NCBI GenBank assembly: GCA_943370595.1
Contig: CALRRO020000018.1
Coordinates: forward strand, 1 to 64,000
From: Piscinibacter sp943370595
GTDB lineage: Bacteria > Pseudomonadota > Gammaproteobacteria > Burkholderiales > Burkholderiaceae_C
Length of the DNA: 64,000 nucleotides
Reading direction: 5' to 3'
Shown here piece by piece: positions 8,960-17,427 of the stretch. Numbering within the stretch: position 1 is the stretch's first letter; each line of letters begins with the position of its first letter. The notes beneath the pieces were generated by a model. That model saw nothing but the letters and a program-made list of their open reading frames with translations, was not told the DNA's origin and made no database searches. Made by a program: the position numbers and the translations under genes.

Positions 8960-8964
8960 GGCCC

Positions 8965-10200
8965 TCAGGACAGCGTCACGCGGGCGAACTTGCGCTTGCC
9001 GACCTGCACGACGAAGCTGCCGCGCTCGAGCTTCAGGCCCTTGTCGCTCACCACCGCGCCATCGATGCGCACGCCGCCGCCGTCGATCAGGCGCATCGCC
9101 TCGCTGCTCGACGGTGCCAGGTTGGCCTGCTTCAGCAGCGCGCCGATGCCCAGCGGCGCGCCGGACAGCGCCACCTCGGGAATCTCGTCCGGAATGCCGC
9201 CACGCGCGCGGTTGGCGAAGTCGGCCTCGGCCGCCTCGGCCGCCGCCGCGCTGTGGAAGCGCGTGGTGATCTCCTTGGCCAGCATCACCTTGGCGTCCTT
9301 CGGATTGCGCCCGCCGTCGACCTCGGCCTTCAAGCTCGCGATCTCGGCCTCGCTGCGGAAGCTCAGCAGCGTGAAGTAGCGCCACATCAGCGTGTCGCTG
9401 ATCGACAGCAGCTTGGCGAACATGTCGTTGGCCGGCTCGGTGATGCCGATGTAGTTGCCCTTGCTCTTGGACATCTTCTCGACGCCGTCCAGCCCCTCGA
9501 GCAGCGGCATGGTCAGGATGCACTGCGGCTCCTGGCCGTATTCGCCCTGCAGCGCGCGGCCGACGAGCAGGTTGAACTTCTGGTCGGTGCCGCCGAGCTC
9601 GAGATCACTCTTCAGCGCCACCGAGTCGTAGCCTTGCATCAGCGGGTAGAGGAACTCGTGCACGCTGATCGGCGTGCCGGCCTTGAAGCGCTCGGCGAAG
9701 TCGTTGCGCTCCATCATGCGCGCCACGGTGTACTTGGCCGCGAGCTGGATCATGCCGCGCGCGCCCAGCGGGTCGCTCCATTCGGAGTTGTAGCGGATCT
9801 CGGTCTTGTCGGGGTCGAGCACCAGGCTCGCCTGCTTGTAGTAGGTCTGCGCGTTGGCCTCGATCTGCTCGCGCGTCAGCGGCGGGCGGGTGGTGTTGCG
9901 GCCCGACGGGTCGCCGATCATCGAGGTGAAGTCGCCGATCAGGAAGATCACCTGATGACCCAGATCCTGCAGCTGGCGCATCTTGTTGAGCACCACCGTG
10001 TGGCCGACGTGAATGTCGGGCGCGGTCGGGTCCAGGCCCAGCTTGATGCGCAGTGGCACACCGGTTGCTTCTGAACGGGCAAGCTTGGTGAGCCAGTCGG
10101 CTTCGGGTAACAGTTCGTCGCAACCCCGCTTCGAGACCTGCATCGCGTGCAGGACACGGTCGTTCACCGGGTAGGAAGGGCTCGCGGAGGACTGGGACAT
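8965..10200 (-). CDS. tyrS: Tyrosyl-tRNA synthetase
   Basis: Class Ic aminoacyl-tRNA synthetase charging tRNA-Tyr, 411 residues. The HIGH-type motif is in LDPTAPDIHVGHTVVL, KMSKS is in VEKMSKSKGNYIG, and the C-terminal S4-like RNA-binding domain contains RLIDGGGVRIDG. The ATG at 10200 gives the family-typical start (MSQSSASPSYPVNDRVLHAM). It heads a minus-strand run tyrS - CDF - dtd and diverges from the M23 peptidase gene. Confidence 0.96.
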   Translation of the reverse strand: MSQSSASPSYPVNDRVLHAMQVSKRGCDELLPEADWLTKLARSEATGVPLRIKLGLDPTAPDIHVGHTVVLNKMRQLQDLGHQVIFLIGDFTSMIGDPSGRNTTRPPLTREQIEANAQTYYKQASLVLDPDKTEIRYNSEWSDPLGARGMIQLAAKYTVARMMERNDFAERFKAGTPISVHEFLYPLMQGYDSVALKSDLELGGTDQKFNLLVGRALQGEYGQEPQCILTMPLLEGLDGVEKMSKSKGNYIGITEPANDMFAKLLSISDTLMWRYFTLLSFRSEAEIASLKAEVDGGRNPKDAKVMLAKEITTRFHSAAAAEAAEADFANRARGGIPDEIPEVALSGAPLGIGALLKQANLAPSSSEAMRLIDGGGVRIDGAVVSDKGLKLERGSFVVQVGKRKFARVTLS

Positions 10201-10386
10201 GGGGCGCGGGCTGAGGCCGATATGGGGTTTTACGAAGGTCGACCCGGGGAGCGCTCGGTATACTGCGCCGTGATTTTCTTCACACCCCGAACGGCCGGCT
10301 GAGCTCCGGCGGGCGCCACGGATTCTAGTGGACGCCCTCCCTGCAACCTGGATGGATTCGAGCGCTCGCGTTCGGCATGGACTGAA
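10201..10386. promoter_or_regulatory. Divergent tyrS / M23 peptidase intergenic region
   Basis: 186 bp between divergent genes. A TATACT at 10259-10264 (TATACC-like when read on the other strand) is the best -10 candidate, but I cannot place a matching -35 with confidence. Nothing like a T-box leader is visible. Confidence 0.35.
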
Positions 10387-11769
10387 TTGAAATCGTTGGG
10401 ACAACTCGAACGCGCCACCGAGGCGAAGCTGGCGCAAGGCCATCGCTTCGTCCACACCCATCCGCGCACATTCGCCTCGGTCGTGGCCTTGGCGCTCGCC
10501 TGTTTCGGCGCGGCCGCGTACGGCATCGCCAGCCAGGCTCCCGATGCGTCGGACCTGCCGCGTCGGGTGGTGACGGAAATCGTCAGCCCGGAGGATGTTC
10601 CGTCACAGCTGGAAGCACTGGCCGGCCATGCGCTGAGCCTGTACCGGGCCGAAACCACCCGCGCCGGAGACAGCGCCGAGTCGCTGCTGGCCCGGCTCGG
10701 GGTGAACGACCTCGAAGCCGCTGCGTTCCTGCGCCGCGACCTGCGCGCGCGCAAGCTGTTCGAAGGCCGCGCCGGCAAGCTGGTCCGCGCCGCCGCGACA
10801 CCCAGCGGCGGCCTGGTGGAGCTGACCGCGCGCTACGCGCCTGCCGACTCCAGCCTCGCGTCCACGCATTTCGAGCGCCTGTCGGTGACCCGCGTCGGCG
10901 GTGAGTTGAACACCAGCGTCGAGACGGCGCCCCTCGCCACCACCGTGCGGCTGGGCAGCGGCACGATCCGCAGTTCGCTGTTCGCGGCGACCGACGAGTC
11001 CGGCATCCCCGACGCCATCGCCGTGCAGATGGCCGAGGCGTTCTCGGTGGACATCGACTTCCATCGTGAACTGCGCAAGGGCGACACCTTCTCGGTGGTC
11101 TACGAGACGCTGACCGCCGACGGCGAACCGATCACCTGGAACAGCGCGGCCGGCCGCATGGTGGCGGCGGAGTTCGTCAACAAGGGGCAGTCGCATTCGG
11201 CCGTGTGGTTCAAGGACGACGACGGCCACGCCGGCTTCTACGACCTGGACGGCAAGAGCAAGCGCCGCGCCTTCCTGGCCAGCCCGATGGAGTTCTCGCG
11301 CGTGACCTCGGGGTTTGCGATGCGCATGCACCCGATCCTCAACCAGTGGCGCGCCCACAAGGGCGTGGACTACGGCGCGCCGACGGGTACGCCAGTGCGC
11401 TCCGTCGCACGGGGAACGGTGAGCTTTGCCGGCGTGCAGAACGGCTACGGCAACGTCGTCGAGATCGAGCACGGCAACGGCCGTTCGACGGTCTATGCCC
11501 ACCTCAGCCGCATCGACGTGCGCAAGGGCCAGCGTGTCGAACAGGCCGACCGGATCGGCGCGGTCGGATCCACCGGCTGGGCCACCGGCCCGCACCTGCA
11601 CTTCGAGTTCAAGCTCAACGGTGCGCAGCAGAACCCGGTGGCGATGGCCAAGTCGTCCGAGGCGATCGAGCTGAGCACCGCAGGCAAGCAGCGCTTCGCC
11701 GGCATCGCGCCGATGATGCGCAGCCAGCTCGATGCAGCCCTCACGGTGGCGGCCAACGTCGCCGAGTGA
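10387..11769 (+). CDS. M23 family metalloendopeptidase (murein hydrolase), membrane-anchored
   Basis: LytM/M23 peptidoglycan endopeptidase of 460 residues. A single hydrophobic anchor lies at about 29-48. OapA/NlpD-like periplasmic regions follow, then the M23 domain with zinc ligands in MRMHPILNQWRAHKGVDYGAPTGTPV (first His and Asp) and HLHFEFKLNG (HxH), preceded by YAHLSRIDV. The start appears to be TTG at 10387: the frame has an in-frame TGA at 10300 and no ATG or GTG in between, and no strong ribosome binding site is visible. It is followed 34 bp later by anmK, a peptidoglycan recycling gene, which suits a shared cell-wall role. Confidence 0.9.
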   Translation: MKSLGQLERATEAKLAQGHRFVHTHPRTFASVVALALACFGAAAYGIASQAPDASDLPRRVVTEIVSPEDVPSQLEALAGHALSLYRAETTRAGDSAESLLARLGVNDLEAAAFLRRDLRARKLFEGRAGKLVRAAATPSGGLVELTARYAPADSSLASTHFERLSVTRVGGELNTSVETAPLATTVRLGSGTIRSSLFAATDESGIPDAIAVQMAEAFSVDIDFHRELRKGDTFSVVYETLTADGEPITWNSAAGRMVAAEFVNKGQSHSAVWFKDDDGHAGFYDLDGKSKRRAFLASPMEFSRVTSGFAMRMHPILNQWRAHKGVDYGAPTGTPVRSVARGTVSFAGVQNGYGNVVEIEHGNGRSTVYAHLSRIDVRKGQRVEQADRIGAVGSTGWATGPHLHFEFKLNGAQQNPVAMAKSSEAIELSTAGKQRFAGIAPMMRSQLDAALTVAANVAE

Positions 11770-11803
11770 CGATCGCGCGGCTCGCGACGGCGCGTAGCAG
11801 CCC

Positions 11804-12937
11804 ATGTCGGAGCTTTACATCGGCCTGATGTCCGGCACCTCGCTGGACGGTGTGGACGGCGTGCTGGTCGAATGGCTCGAAGGTGAAAGGCTGGAGGGCA
11901 GCCACCACTGGTTCCAGGTGCTGTCGCATTGCCATCTCGGCTTCGATCCGGCGCTCGCCGACGAATTGCTGGCCTTGAACGGCAGCGGCCCCGACGAGCT
12001 GCACCGCGCCGCACTGGCCGGCAATGCCGTGGCCCAGCGCTACGCCGACGTGGTCTCCCGGTTGCTGGCCGAGGGCCGGCGCTCGGCCCGCGAGGTGTCG
12101 GCCATCGGCGCCCATGGCCAGACGGTGCGCCACCGTCCGGCGCAGTTCGACGGGACGGGCTACACCGTCCAGTTGAACAACCCCGCCTTGCTGGCCGAAT
12201 TGAGCGGCATCGACGTGGTGGCCGACCTGCGCAGCCGCGATCTGGCCGCCGGCGGTCAGGGCGCCCCGCTGGTCCCCGCGTTTCACCGCGCCGCCTTCGG
12301 ACGCGACGGCGAGGCGCTCGCCGTGCTCAACCTGGGCGGCATCGGCAACCTCACGCTGCTCGGCGTCGACGGGTCGGTGCTCGGCTTCGACTGCGGCCCG
12401 GCCAATGCGTTGCTCGATCTGTGGGTGCGCCGCCATCAGGGCCAGGCCTTCGATGCCGACGGCCGCTGGGCGGCGAGCGGCCGGGTCGATGCCACGCTCT
12501 TGGCGGCAATGCAGTCCGAGCCGTACTTCGCCCTGCCGCCACCCAAGAGCACCGGCCGCGATCTCTTCCATGGCGAGTGGCTGGACGGCCATGTCGGCGC
12601 CATCGGAGGCGTTGCGCCAGCCGACGTGCAGGCCACGCTGGCCGAGTTGACCGCCTGGGCGGCAGCACATGACATGAAGCGCCATGCCATGCAGACACGC
12701 GAACTGCTGGTGTGCGGGGGCGGTGCCTTCAATGCGCACCTGATGGTGCGGCTGGCCGCGCTGCTGCCCGGCGTGCGCGTGGCCTCGAGCGCCGCACGCG
12801 GCCTGCCTCCCGATCAGGTCGAAGCCTGTGCCTTCGCGTGGCTGGCCCGAGCGTTCGTGCGCCGCAAGCCGGGCAACCTGCCGTCGGTCACAGGCGCCCG
12901 CGGCTTGCGCGTGCTTGGAGGCTTGTACCCGGCCTGA
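11804..12937 (+). CDS. anmK: Anhydro-N-acetylmuramic acid kinase
   Basis: Peptidoglycan recycling enzyme that phosphorylates and opens 1,6-anhydro-MurNAc to give MurNAc-6-P. 377 residues, the usual length. Family signatures: GLMSGTSLDGVD at the N-terminus, GAHGQTVRHRP, ADLRSRDLAAGGQGAPLVPAFH, NLGGIGNLT, GFDCGPANALLD, and VCGGGAFNAHLM near the C-terminus. It lies just downstream of the M23 endopeptidase and ends before a hairpin terminator. Confidence 0.95.
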   Translation: MSELYIGLMSGTSLDGVDGVLVEWLEGERLEGSHHWFQVLSHCHLGFDPALADELLALNGSGPDELHRAALAGNAVAQRYADVVSRLLAEGRRSAREVSAIGAHGQTVRHRPAQFDGTGYTVQLNNPALLAELSGIDVVADLRSRDLAAGGQGAPLVPAFHRAAFGRDGEALAVLNLGGIGNLTLLGVDGSVLGFDCGPANALLDLWVRRHQGQAFDADGRWAASGRVDATLLAAMQSEPYFALPPPKSTGRDLFHGEWLDGHVGAIGGVAPADVQATLAELTAWAAAHDMKRHAMQTRELLVCGGGAFNAHLMVRLAALLPGVRVASSAARGLPPDQVEACAFAWLARAFVRRKPGNLPSVTGARGLRVLGGLYPA

Positions 12938-12944
12938 AACGACA

Positions 12945-12966
12945 AAGGCCGCCCGAAGGCGGCCTT
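12945..12966. terminator. Hairpin between convergent anmK and erpA
   Basis: Perfect 9-bp stem AAGGCCGCC / GGCGGCCTT with loop CGAA. T-runs are short on both sides (TTGG on plus, TTTG on minus), so it may act as a modest bidirectional terminator. Confidence 0.65.
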
Positions 12967-12983
12967 GGCGAAAGCGTAGACGG

Positions 12984-13364
12984 TCAGGCCGAGAAGCTCG
13001 AACCGCAGCCGCAGGTGGTCGTCGCGTTCGGATTCTTGATCACGAACTGGGCGCCTTGCAGGTCGTCCTTGTAGTCGATCTCGGCGCCGACCAGGTACTG
13101 CAGGCTCATCGCGTCGATCAGCAGCGTGACGCCGTTCTTGGCCATCTGCGTGTCGTCTTCGTTGACGACTTCGTCGAAGGTGAACCCGTACTGGAAGCCC
13201 GAGCAGCCCCCGCCCTGCACGAACACGCGCAGCTTGAGTTCGGGGTTGCCTTCTTCGTCGACCAGTTCCTTGACCTTGTTGGCGGCACTGTCGGTGAAGA
13301 TGATCGGCGCCGGCGGCTCGTCCACCGCGCGCTGGGTCTGGATGTTGTCGGCCACTGCGCTCAT
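12984..13364 (-). CDS. erpA: Iron-sulfur cluster insertion protein ErpA
   Basis: A-type Fe-S carrier of 126 residues that delivers clusters to apo-proteins. The three invariant cysteines are visible: GGGCSGFQYGF in the middle and TCGCGSSFSA at the C-terminus. The ATG at 13364 has AGGAG 6 bases upstream, so the frame's extra six N-terminal residues (MPQEQA) are not translated. It stands alone between convergent anmK and the bactofilin gene. Confidence 0.95.
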   Translation of the reverse strand: MSAVADNIQTQRAVDEPPAPIIFTDSAANKVKELVDEEGNPELKLRVFVQGGGCSGFQYGFTFDEVVNEDDTQMAKNGVTLLIDAMSLQYLVGAEIDYKDDLQGAQFVIKNPNATTTCGCGSSFSA

Positions 13365-13401
13365 CGCTTGCTCCTGCGGCACCTTGCCGCCCGCGATATT
13401 C

Positions 13402-13794
13402 TCACAGATTGGCGGCCGCCAGCTTCAAGGATGGTTTCTCGTCGGCCTTCAGCGGGCGAAGCTCGCCGTCGATCGTCGCGCCCTGGTGCATCTCCAGCAC
13501 CTCGTAGCGCACGTCGCCGGTGATCTGCGCCTTCGGCTGCAGCTCGAGCAGGCTGCTCGAGTGGATCGGGCCGACCACGGTGCCGTTGACGATCACGTGC
13601 CCGGCGATCACCTTGCCGGTGACGCGGGCCTTCTCGCTGATCACGAGGATGCTGTAGCCCTCGCCATCGGAGATGACGTCGCCCACCACCTCGCCATCGA
13701 TGCGCAGGCCGTCGGCGAAGCGCAATTCTCCGGTGATGACCGTTCCCTCACCGATCAGCGTACGGATCGGGGGCTGCTTCTGCTTTCCGAACAT
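13402..13794 (-). CDS. Bactofilin (polymer-forming cytoskeletal protein)
   Basis: 130-residue bactofilin, a right-handed beta-helix protein that forms nucleotide-free filaments tied to cell shape, envelope or polar structures. The core is a run of short beta repeats (GTVITGELRFADGLRIDGEVVGDVI, ARVTGKVIAGHVIVNGTVVGPI) with flexible Pro/Lys-rich ends. The ATG at 13794 has GGAGGG a few bases upstream; the longer frame to 13839 would run into the neighbour's 3' end. It follows the coiled-coil membrane protein gene by 41 bp, so the two probably share a transcript and possibly a function. Confidence 0.92.
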   Translation of the reverse strand: MFGKQKQPPIRTLIGEGTVITGELRFADGLRIDGEVVGDVISDGEGYSILVISEKARVTGKVIAGHVIVNGTVVGPIHSSSLLELQPKAQITGDVRYEVLEMHQGATIDGELRPLKADEKPSLKLAAANL

Positions 13795-13835
13795 GTGAAT
13801 CCCTCCGGGCTCTCGACGTGATGCGCGACAAGCGC

Positions 13836-14549
13836 TCACATCTGGACCGAGTGCGTCGCAAGAACCGCGCCGCGGCCGTCGGTGACCTTTACTGTCACCG
13901 TCCGAACCACCGCCTGCGGCGGATGGTCGATCATTCCCTCGATCCGCCGGTACTGTCGCACCTGCAGCGCCTGCGCGCCACCGGGCTGGGCCTGAGTCCA
14001 GGGCTTGCCGTCCAGCGTGCCGGCCAGCGTCACCTCGTAGCGGCCGGAGAACTCCGGGCGCGCCTTGCCGGGCTGCATCAGCAACAACTGGTAGCGCAGG
14101 TGGCCCGGCGACATCGCCTCGGCCTGCAAGCCGCGGATGCTGAGCGACGCTTCGCCGGCCGCCGCGGGCAGCAGGCGCTCGAAGAAGCCGAGGTCGTTCT
14201 TCAGCGCCAGGTTCTCCGCCTCGGTCTGCTTGAGCTGCTGGGCGAGCCTCTCCTGGGCCGTGCGCTCCGTCTTCAGCAGGCTGTCGGCGGTATTGGCAAT
14301 CGAGAGTGCCTTCTCGCGTTCCTCGCGCAACTGCAGAACCTCGGTCCGCAGCCGCACCAGTTCTTCACGGGCAGAGCTGTCGACGCCGGCCAGGCCCTTG
14401 CCGGTTTCGTAGGCCCACATCGCCAGCGCTGCGGAGAACCCGAGCGCCAGCGCCGCGACCGCCCAGCGAAGCGGCCACGGAAGGTGGCTGCGCACGATCA
14501 TGCGCGGAGCGCTGACCGAGAGTCGGCGGCGGAACAGTTTCCAACGCAT
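13836..14549 (-). CDS. Membrane-anchored coiled-coil protein (DUF6776-like)
   Basis: Likely inner-membrane protein of about 237 residues: a basic cytoplasmic N-terminus, one TM segment (WAVAALALGFSAALAMWAYETG), then a long coiled coil (REELVRLRTEVLQLREEREKALSIAN and on to about residue 130) and a C-terminal beta-rich domain (GRYEVTLAGTLDGKPW, VRTVTVKVTDGRG). I believe this is the DUF6776 family that sits beside bactofilin in Burkholderiales, which suggests a bactofilin partner; function is unknown. The start at 14549 is the most likely but lacks a good ribosome binding site; 14501 is possible. Confidence 0.75.
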   Translation of the reverse strand: MRWKLFRRRLSVSAPRMIVRSHLPWPLRWAVAALALGFSAALAMWAYETGKGLAGVDSSAREELVRLRTEVLQLREEREKALSIANTADSLLKTERTAQERLAQQLKQTEAENLALKNDLGFFERLLPAAAGEASLSIRGLQAEAMSPGHLRYQLLLMQPGKARPEFSGRYEVTLAGTLDGKPWTQAQPGGAQALQVRQYRRIEGMIDHPPQAVVRTVTVKVTDGRGAVLATHSVQM

Positions 14550-14585
14550 CGCGTCTGCCCGTATCGGTTGGTAAGTCGGCCCCGG

Positions 14586-14615
14586 AAACGAAAGAGGCCG
14601 CACTGTGGCGGCCTC
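14586..14615 (-). terminator. Rho-independent terminator of the rplM-rpsI operon
   Basis: 8-bp stem GAGGCCGC / GCGGCCTC with a 6-base loop, followed on the minus strand by TTTCGTTTCC. It lies 27 bases past the rpsI stop. Confidence 0.8.
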
Positions 14616-14642
14616 GATCGAGGAAGAGCGCGGGAGGAGACC

Positions 14643-15035
14643 TCAGCGCTTGCTGAACTGCTTCCGGCGACGCGCGCCGTGCAGACCGACCTTCTTGCGC
14701 TCGACTTCGCGCGCATCGCGCGTGACGAAGCCGGCGCGGCTCAATTCGGGCTTGAGCGCCGCGTCGTAGTCGATCAGCGCGCGGGTGATGCCGTGGCGCA
14801 CCGCACCGGCCTGGCCGGACTCGCCACCACCGTGCACGTTCACCTTGACGTCGAAAGCGGCGTCGTTGGCGGTCAGCACCAGCGGTTGCTTGACGACCAT
14901 GATCGAGGTCTGGCGGCCGAAGTACTGCTCGACCGGACGACCGTTGACCGTGATCTGGCCGGTGCCCTTCTTCATGAAGACACGGGCAACCGACGATTTG
15001 CGGCGGCCGGTGCCGTAGTTCCAATTACCGATCAT
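14643..15035 (-). CDS. rpsI: 30S ribosomal protein S9
   Basis: Small-subunit ribosomal protein uS9, 130 residues, whose C-terminal tail (ARRRKQFSKR) reaches the P-site tRNA. The start MIGNWNYGTGRRKSSVARVF is the usual betaproteobacterial N-terminus. An ATG also precedes it at 15038, but the one at 15035 is 8 bases from AGGAG. It follows rplM by 9 bp in the standard rplM-rpsI operon. Confidence 0.97.
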   Translation of the reverse strand: MIGNWNYGTGRRKSSVARVFMKKGTGQITVNGRPVEQYFGRQTSIMVVKQPLVLTANDAAFDVKVNVHGGGESGQAGAVRHGITRALIDYDAALKPELSRAGFVTRDAREVERKKVGLHGARRRKQFSKR

Positions 15036-15044
15036 CACCGCTCC

Positions 15045-15473
15045 TTAGATTTCCAGCGCCTTGGGCTGCTGGGCGGTGTGCGGATGCGTGGCACCGGCGT
15101 ACACCTTCAGCTTCTTGACCATCGCGTAGCCGAGGGGGCCCTTGGGGAGCATGCCCTTGACCGCCTTCTCGAGCGCGCGCCCGGGATGCTTGGCCTGCAT
15201 GTCCTTGAACTTGGTGCCGTAGATGCCGCCCGGGAAACCCGAATGACGGTAGTACACCTTGTCGTTGGCCTTGTTGCCGGTCACCCGGATCTTGTCGGCA
15301 TTGACGACGACGATGAAGTCACCGGTATCGACGTGAGGCGTGTAAATGGCCTTGTGCTTGCCGCGCAGGCGGAGGGCGACTTCACTGGCCACCCGTCCGA
15401 GGACCTTGTCGGTCGCGTCAATCACAAACCACTCATGCGTCACATCAGCCGGCTTGGCGCTGAAGGTTTTCAT
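15045..15473 (-). CDS. rplM: 50S ribosomal protein L13
   Basis: Large-subunit protein uL13, 142 residues, exactly the family length. Motifs: MKTFSAKPADVTHEWFVIDA, LGRVASEVALRLRGKHK, DTGDFIVVVNADKIRVTGNK, and the C-terminal YAGATHPHTAQQPK. First gene of the rplM-rpsI operon. Its upstream leader of about 140 bases contains a perfect 20-bp palindrome, described separately. Confidence 0.98.
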   Translation of the reverse strand: MKTFSAKPADVTHEWFVIDATDKVLGRVASEVALRLRGKHKAIYTPHVDTGDFIVVVNADKIRVTGNKANDKVYYRHSGFPGGIYGTKFKDMQAKHPGRALEKAVKGMLPKGPLGYAMVKKLKVYAGATHPHTAQQPKALEI

Positions 15474-15739
15474 GATCAGTGGAAGTTTCTGGTAAGGACC
15501 CAGTGCCCCGAGGGGCGGTGTCTGGCGAGGCTCCGCTTCTGTTCGCGGCGGACTCTCGACGACACGGCTTGCCAGCTGGCAAGCCCTTCCTGCAGGGCCA
15601 ATTGCGGGAAAGCCCGCGATTCTAGCAGCACATTGCGCGCCGGATTGCATTGGCTGGCGAGTCTCGTGCCGCTGCCTGGACTGCAGCCCCTAAGGGCATC
15701 GGATAGACTGGGGTTAACCCTTAACCAAGGAGGCCTCAC
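15474..15739. promoter_or_regulatory. rplM leader and divergent promoter region
   Basis: 266-bp gap between rplM (minus) and the acetyltransferase gene (plus). On the minus strand a TAGAAT -10-like box lies at 15619-15624, giving a leader of roughly 140 nt. The leader contains a perfect 20-bp palindrome at 15566-15585 (GGCTTGCCAGCTGGCAAGCC), and a small hairpin GCGGG-AAAG-CCCGC lies near 15605-15617. For the plus-strand gene, TAGACT at 15704-15709 may be a -10, and a tandem TTAACCC/TTAACC lies just before the ribosome binding site. Confidence 0.5.
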
Positions 15740-16441
15740 ATGGCCCTGAACGACGACTCCCGGCTACAAGCCGGCGTTCCCGTCGCCAACGACCCGGCAG
15801 CCCGCTGGGTCTGGGTGCCCATCCGATCGCTCGGCCCCCGGCATCGCGACCGCATCGCCGCTCACCTGATCGGCCTGGAGGAAAGCGACCGCTACCTGCG
15901 CTTCGGCTACCCGGCCACGGACGCGCAGATCTCCCGCTATGTCGACATGCTCGATTTCGACCAGGACGAGGTCTTCGGCATCTTCAATCGCCGGCTCGAA
16001 CTGATCGCCATGGCGCATCTGGCCCACCCGTCGGCGCCCGCCGATCCCGCCCGCGGCACGATGGCCGAGTTCGGCGTCTCGGTGCTGCGCAAGGCGCGCG
16101 GCCGCGGCTTCGGGGCGCGCCTGTTCGAGCATGCGGTGTTGCATGCCCGCAACCGGGGCGTGCAGATGTTGTTCATCCACGCGCTGAGCGAGAACACCGC
16201 GATGTTGAAGATCGCGCGCAACGCCGGTGCGACAGTGGAGCGCGACGGCTCCGAGTCGGATGCCTGGCTGCGCCTGCCGCCGGACAGCTTTGCCTCGCAC
16301 GTCGAGGAGATGATGGGCGAACAGGTCGCCGAGTTCGACTACCAGATCAAGAGGCACGCCAGCCACGTCCACCAGATCCTCGATGCAATCTCAGAAGTGA
16401 AAGCTCACATTTCCAAGTCGCATCACATCGCGGGCGAGTAG
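15740..16441 (+). CDS. GNAT family N-acetyltransferase
   Basis: Acetyl-CoA-dependent acyltransferase of 233 residues with one GNAT domain in roughly residues 25-175. The CoA-binding stretch is VSVLRKARGRGFGARLFEHAVLHARNRG (the R-x-x-G-x-G/A loop), followed by MLFIHALSENTAMLKIARNAGATVERDG. A C-terminal helical tail of about 60 residues is rich in His. The ribosome binding site AAGGAGG is excellent. The substrate is unknown. Confidence 0.85.
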   Translation: MALNDDSRLQAGVPVANDPAARWVWVPIRSLGPRHRDRIAAHLIGLEESDRYLRFGYPATDAQISRYVDMLDFDQDEVFGIFNRRLELIAMAHLAHPSAPADPARGTMAEFGVSVLRKARGRGFGARLFEHAVLHARNRGVQMLFIHALSENTAMLKIARNAGATVERDGSESDAWLRLPPDSFASHVEEMMGEQVAEFDYQIKRHASHVHQILDAISEVKAHISKSHHIAGE

Positions 16442-16586
16442 GCGCCACTCCCCGCGTTGGGGTGGGCTCGAGCCCTGAGGTCGGGGATGAAGCGGGAGCG
16501 TGCTAAACCGTAACATCCGGTACATTGAGGATTCGCGATAGACCTGCAGCGTCAGGTTCGTGAACCGCCGAACCGGATCTGTGGAC
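16442..16586 (+). other. Short intergenic region
   Basis: 145 bp with a small GC hairpin (CCCC-GCGTT-GGGG, near 16449-16461) just after the acetyltransferase stop, which may help termination. No other structure is clear. Confidence 0.35.
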
Positions 16587-17405
16587 ATGCCGACCTCGCC
16601 TCTCATCGTTGCGCTGGCCGCCCTTGCGGGCGCGGTGGTCGCATCCGTGCTCTGGCACTGGTGGTCGCGCCGGCCGGCCAAGCCGGCGCCGCTGCCGACC
16701 GACTGGTCGCTGACCGCGCGGCCTGTGTTCTCCACCGACGAGCGGCGCGTCTATCGCCTGCTGCGCGAGGCGCTGCCCCACCACATCGTGCTGTCGAAGC
16801 TGCCGCTGGTGCGCTTCAGCCAACCCGTCGACCCGGCGCGCGTGCGCTTCTGGTATGACCTGCTCGGCGGCGTGCACGTCACCTTCGCGGTCTGCAGCGC
16901 CAACGGCCGCGTGCTCGCCGCCATCGACCTCGACAACGACCGGGGCAACTCGCGCCGCGTGCTGCAAATCAAGCAGGCGGTGCTCGGCGCCTGCCGCGTG
17001 CGCTACCTGCGCTGCCCGGTGGAAAACCTGCCCTCGGTGGCCGAACTGCAGCTGCTGGTGCCGCAGGCCGGCGCCAACGCGCGTGGCCCGCAAGCCGCGG
17101 TGACGCCGCCGCACACGCTGCACCAGGCACGCGACACCCTGGCCAGCACGGTCGCCAACCGGCGTGCCGAACGCACCGCGCTGTGGCAGGACTCCTCGCT
17201 GTTCCAGGACTCGTTCTTCGCGCCGGACACCCGCACCGAAGGCTCCGGCCACAGCGAATTCGGCAGCCTGGGTGTCTCGGGCTCGCCGCGGACGCGTCCG
17301 GGGTCGCTGGACAGCGCCCTCGGCGACCTCGGTGACGGGTCGCGAGACGACATCGGCGGCGTGGTGGTCGACTCGCCGCGCTACTCGGCCAACCCGAACC
17401 GCTGA
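16587..17405 (+). CDS. DUF2726 domain protein, membrane-anchored
   Basis: 272-residue protein. An N-terminal hydrophobic segment (PLIVALAALAGAVVASVLWHWW) anchors it. Residues of about 50-170 match the DUF2726 layout (RVYRLLREALPHHIVLSKLPLVRFSQP, then VHVTFAVCSANGRVLAAIDLD), a domain thought to be related to topoisomerase/nuclease-like folds. The last 100 residues are low-complexity and Ser/Gly/Asp-rich. A GTG at 16560 could add nine residues; the ATG at 16587 has GTGGA just upstream. Function unknown. Confidence 0.72.
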   Translation: MPTSPLIVALAALAGAVVASVLWHWWSRRPAKPAPLPTDWSLTARPVFSTDERRVYRLLREALPHHIVLSKLPLVRFSQPVDPARVRFWYDLLGGVHVTFAVCSANGRVLAAIDLDNDRGNSRRVLQIKQAVLGACRVRYLRCPVENLPSVAELQLLVPQAGANARGPQAAVTPPHTLHQARDTLASTVANRRAERTALWQDSSLFQDSFFAPDTRTEGSGHSEFGSLGVSGSPRTRPGSLDSALGDLGDGSRDDIGGVVVDSPRYSANPNR

Positions 17406-17427
17406 ATCCGCCGCGTAGGATGCGGGG

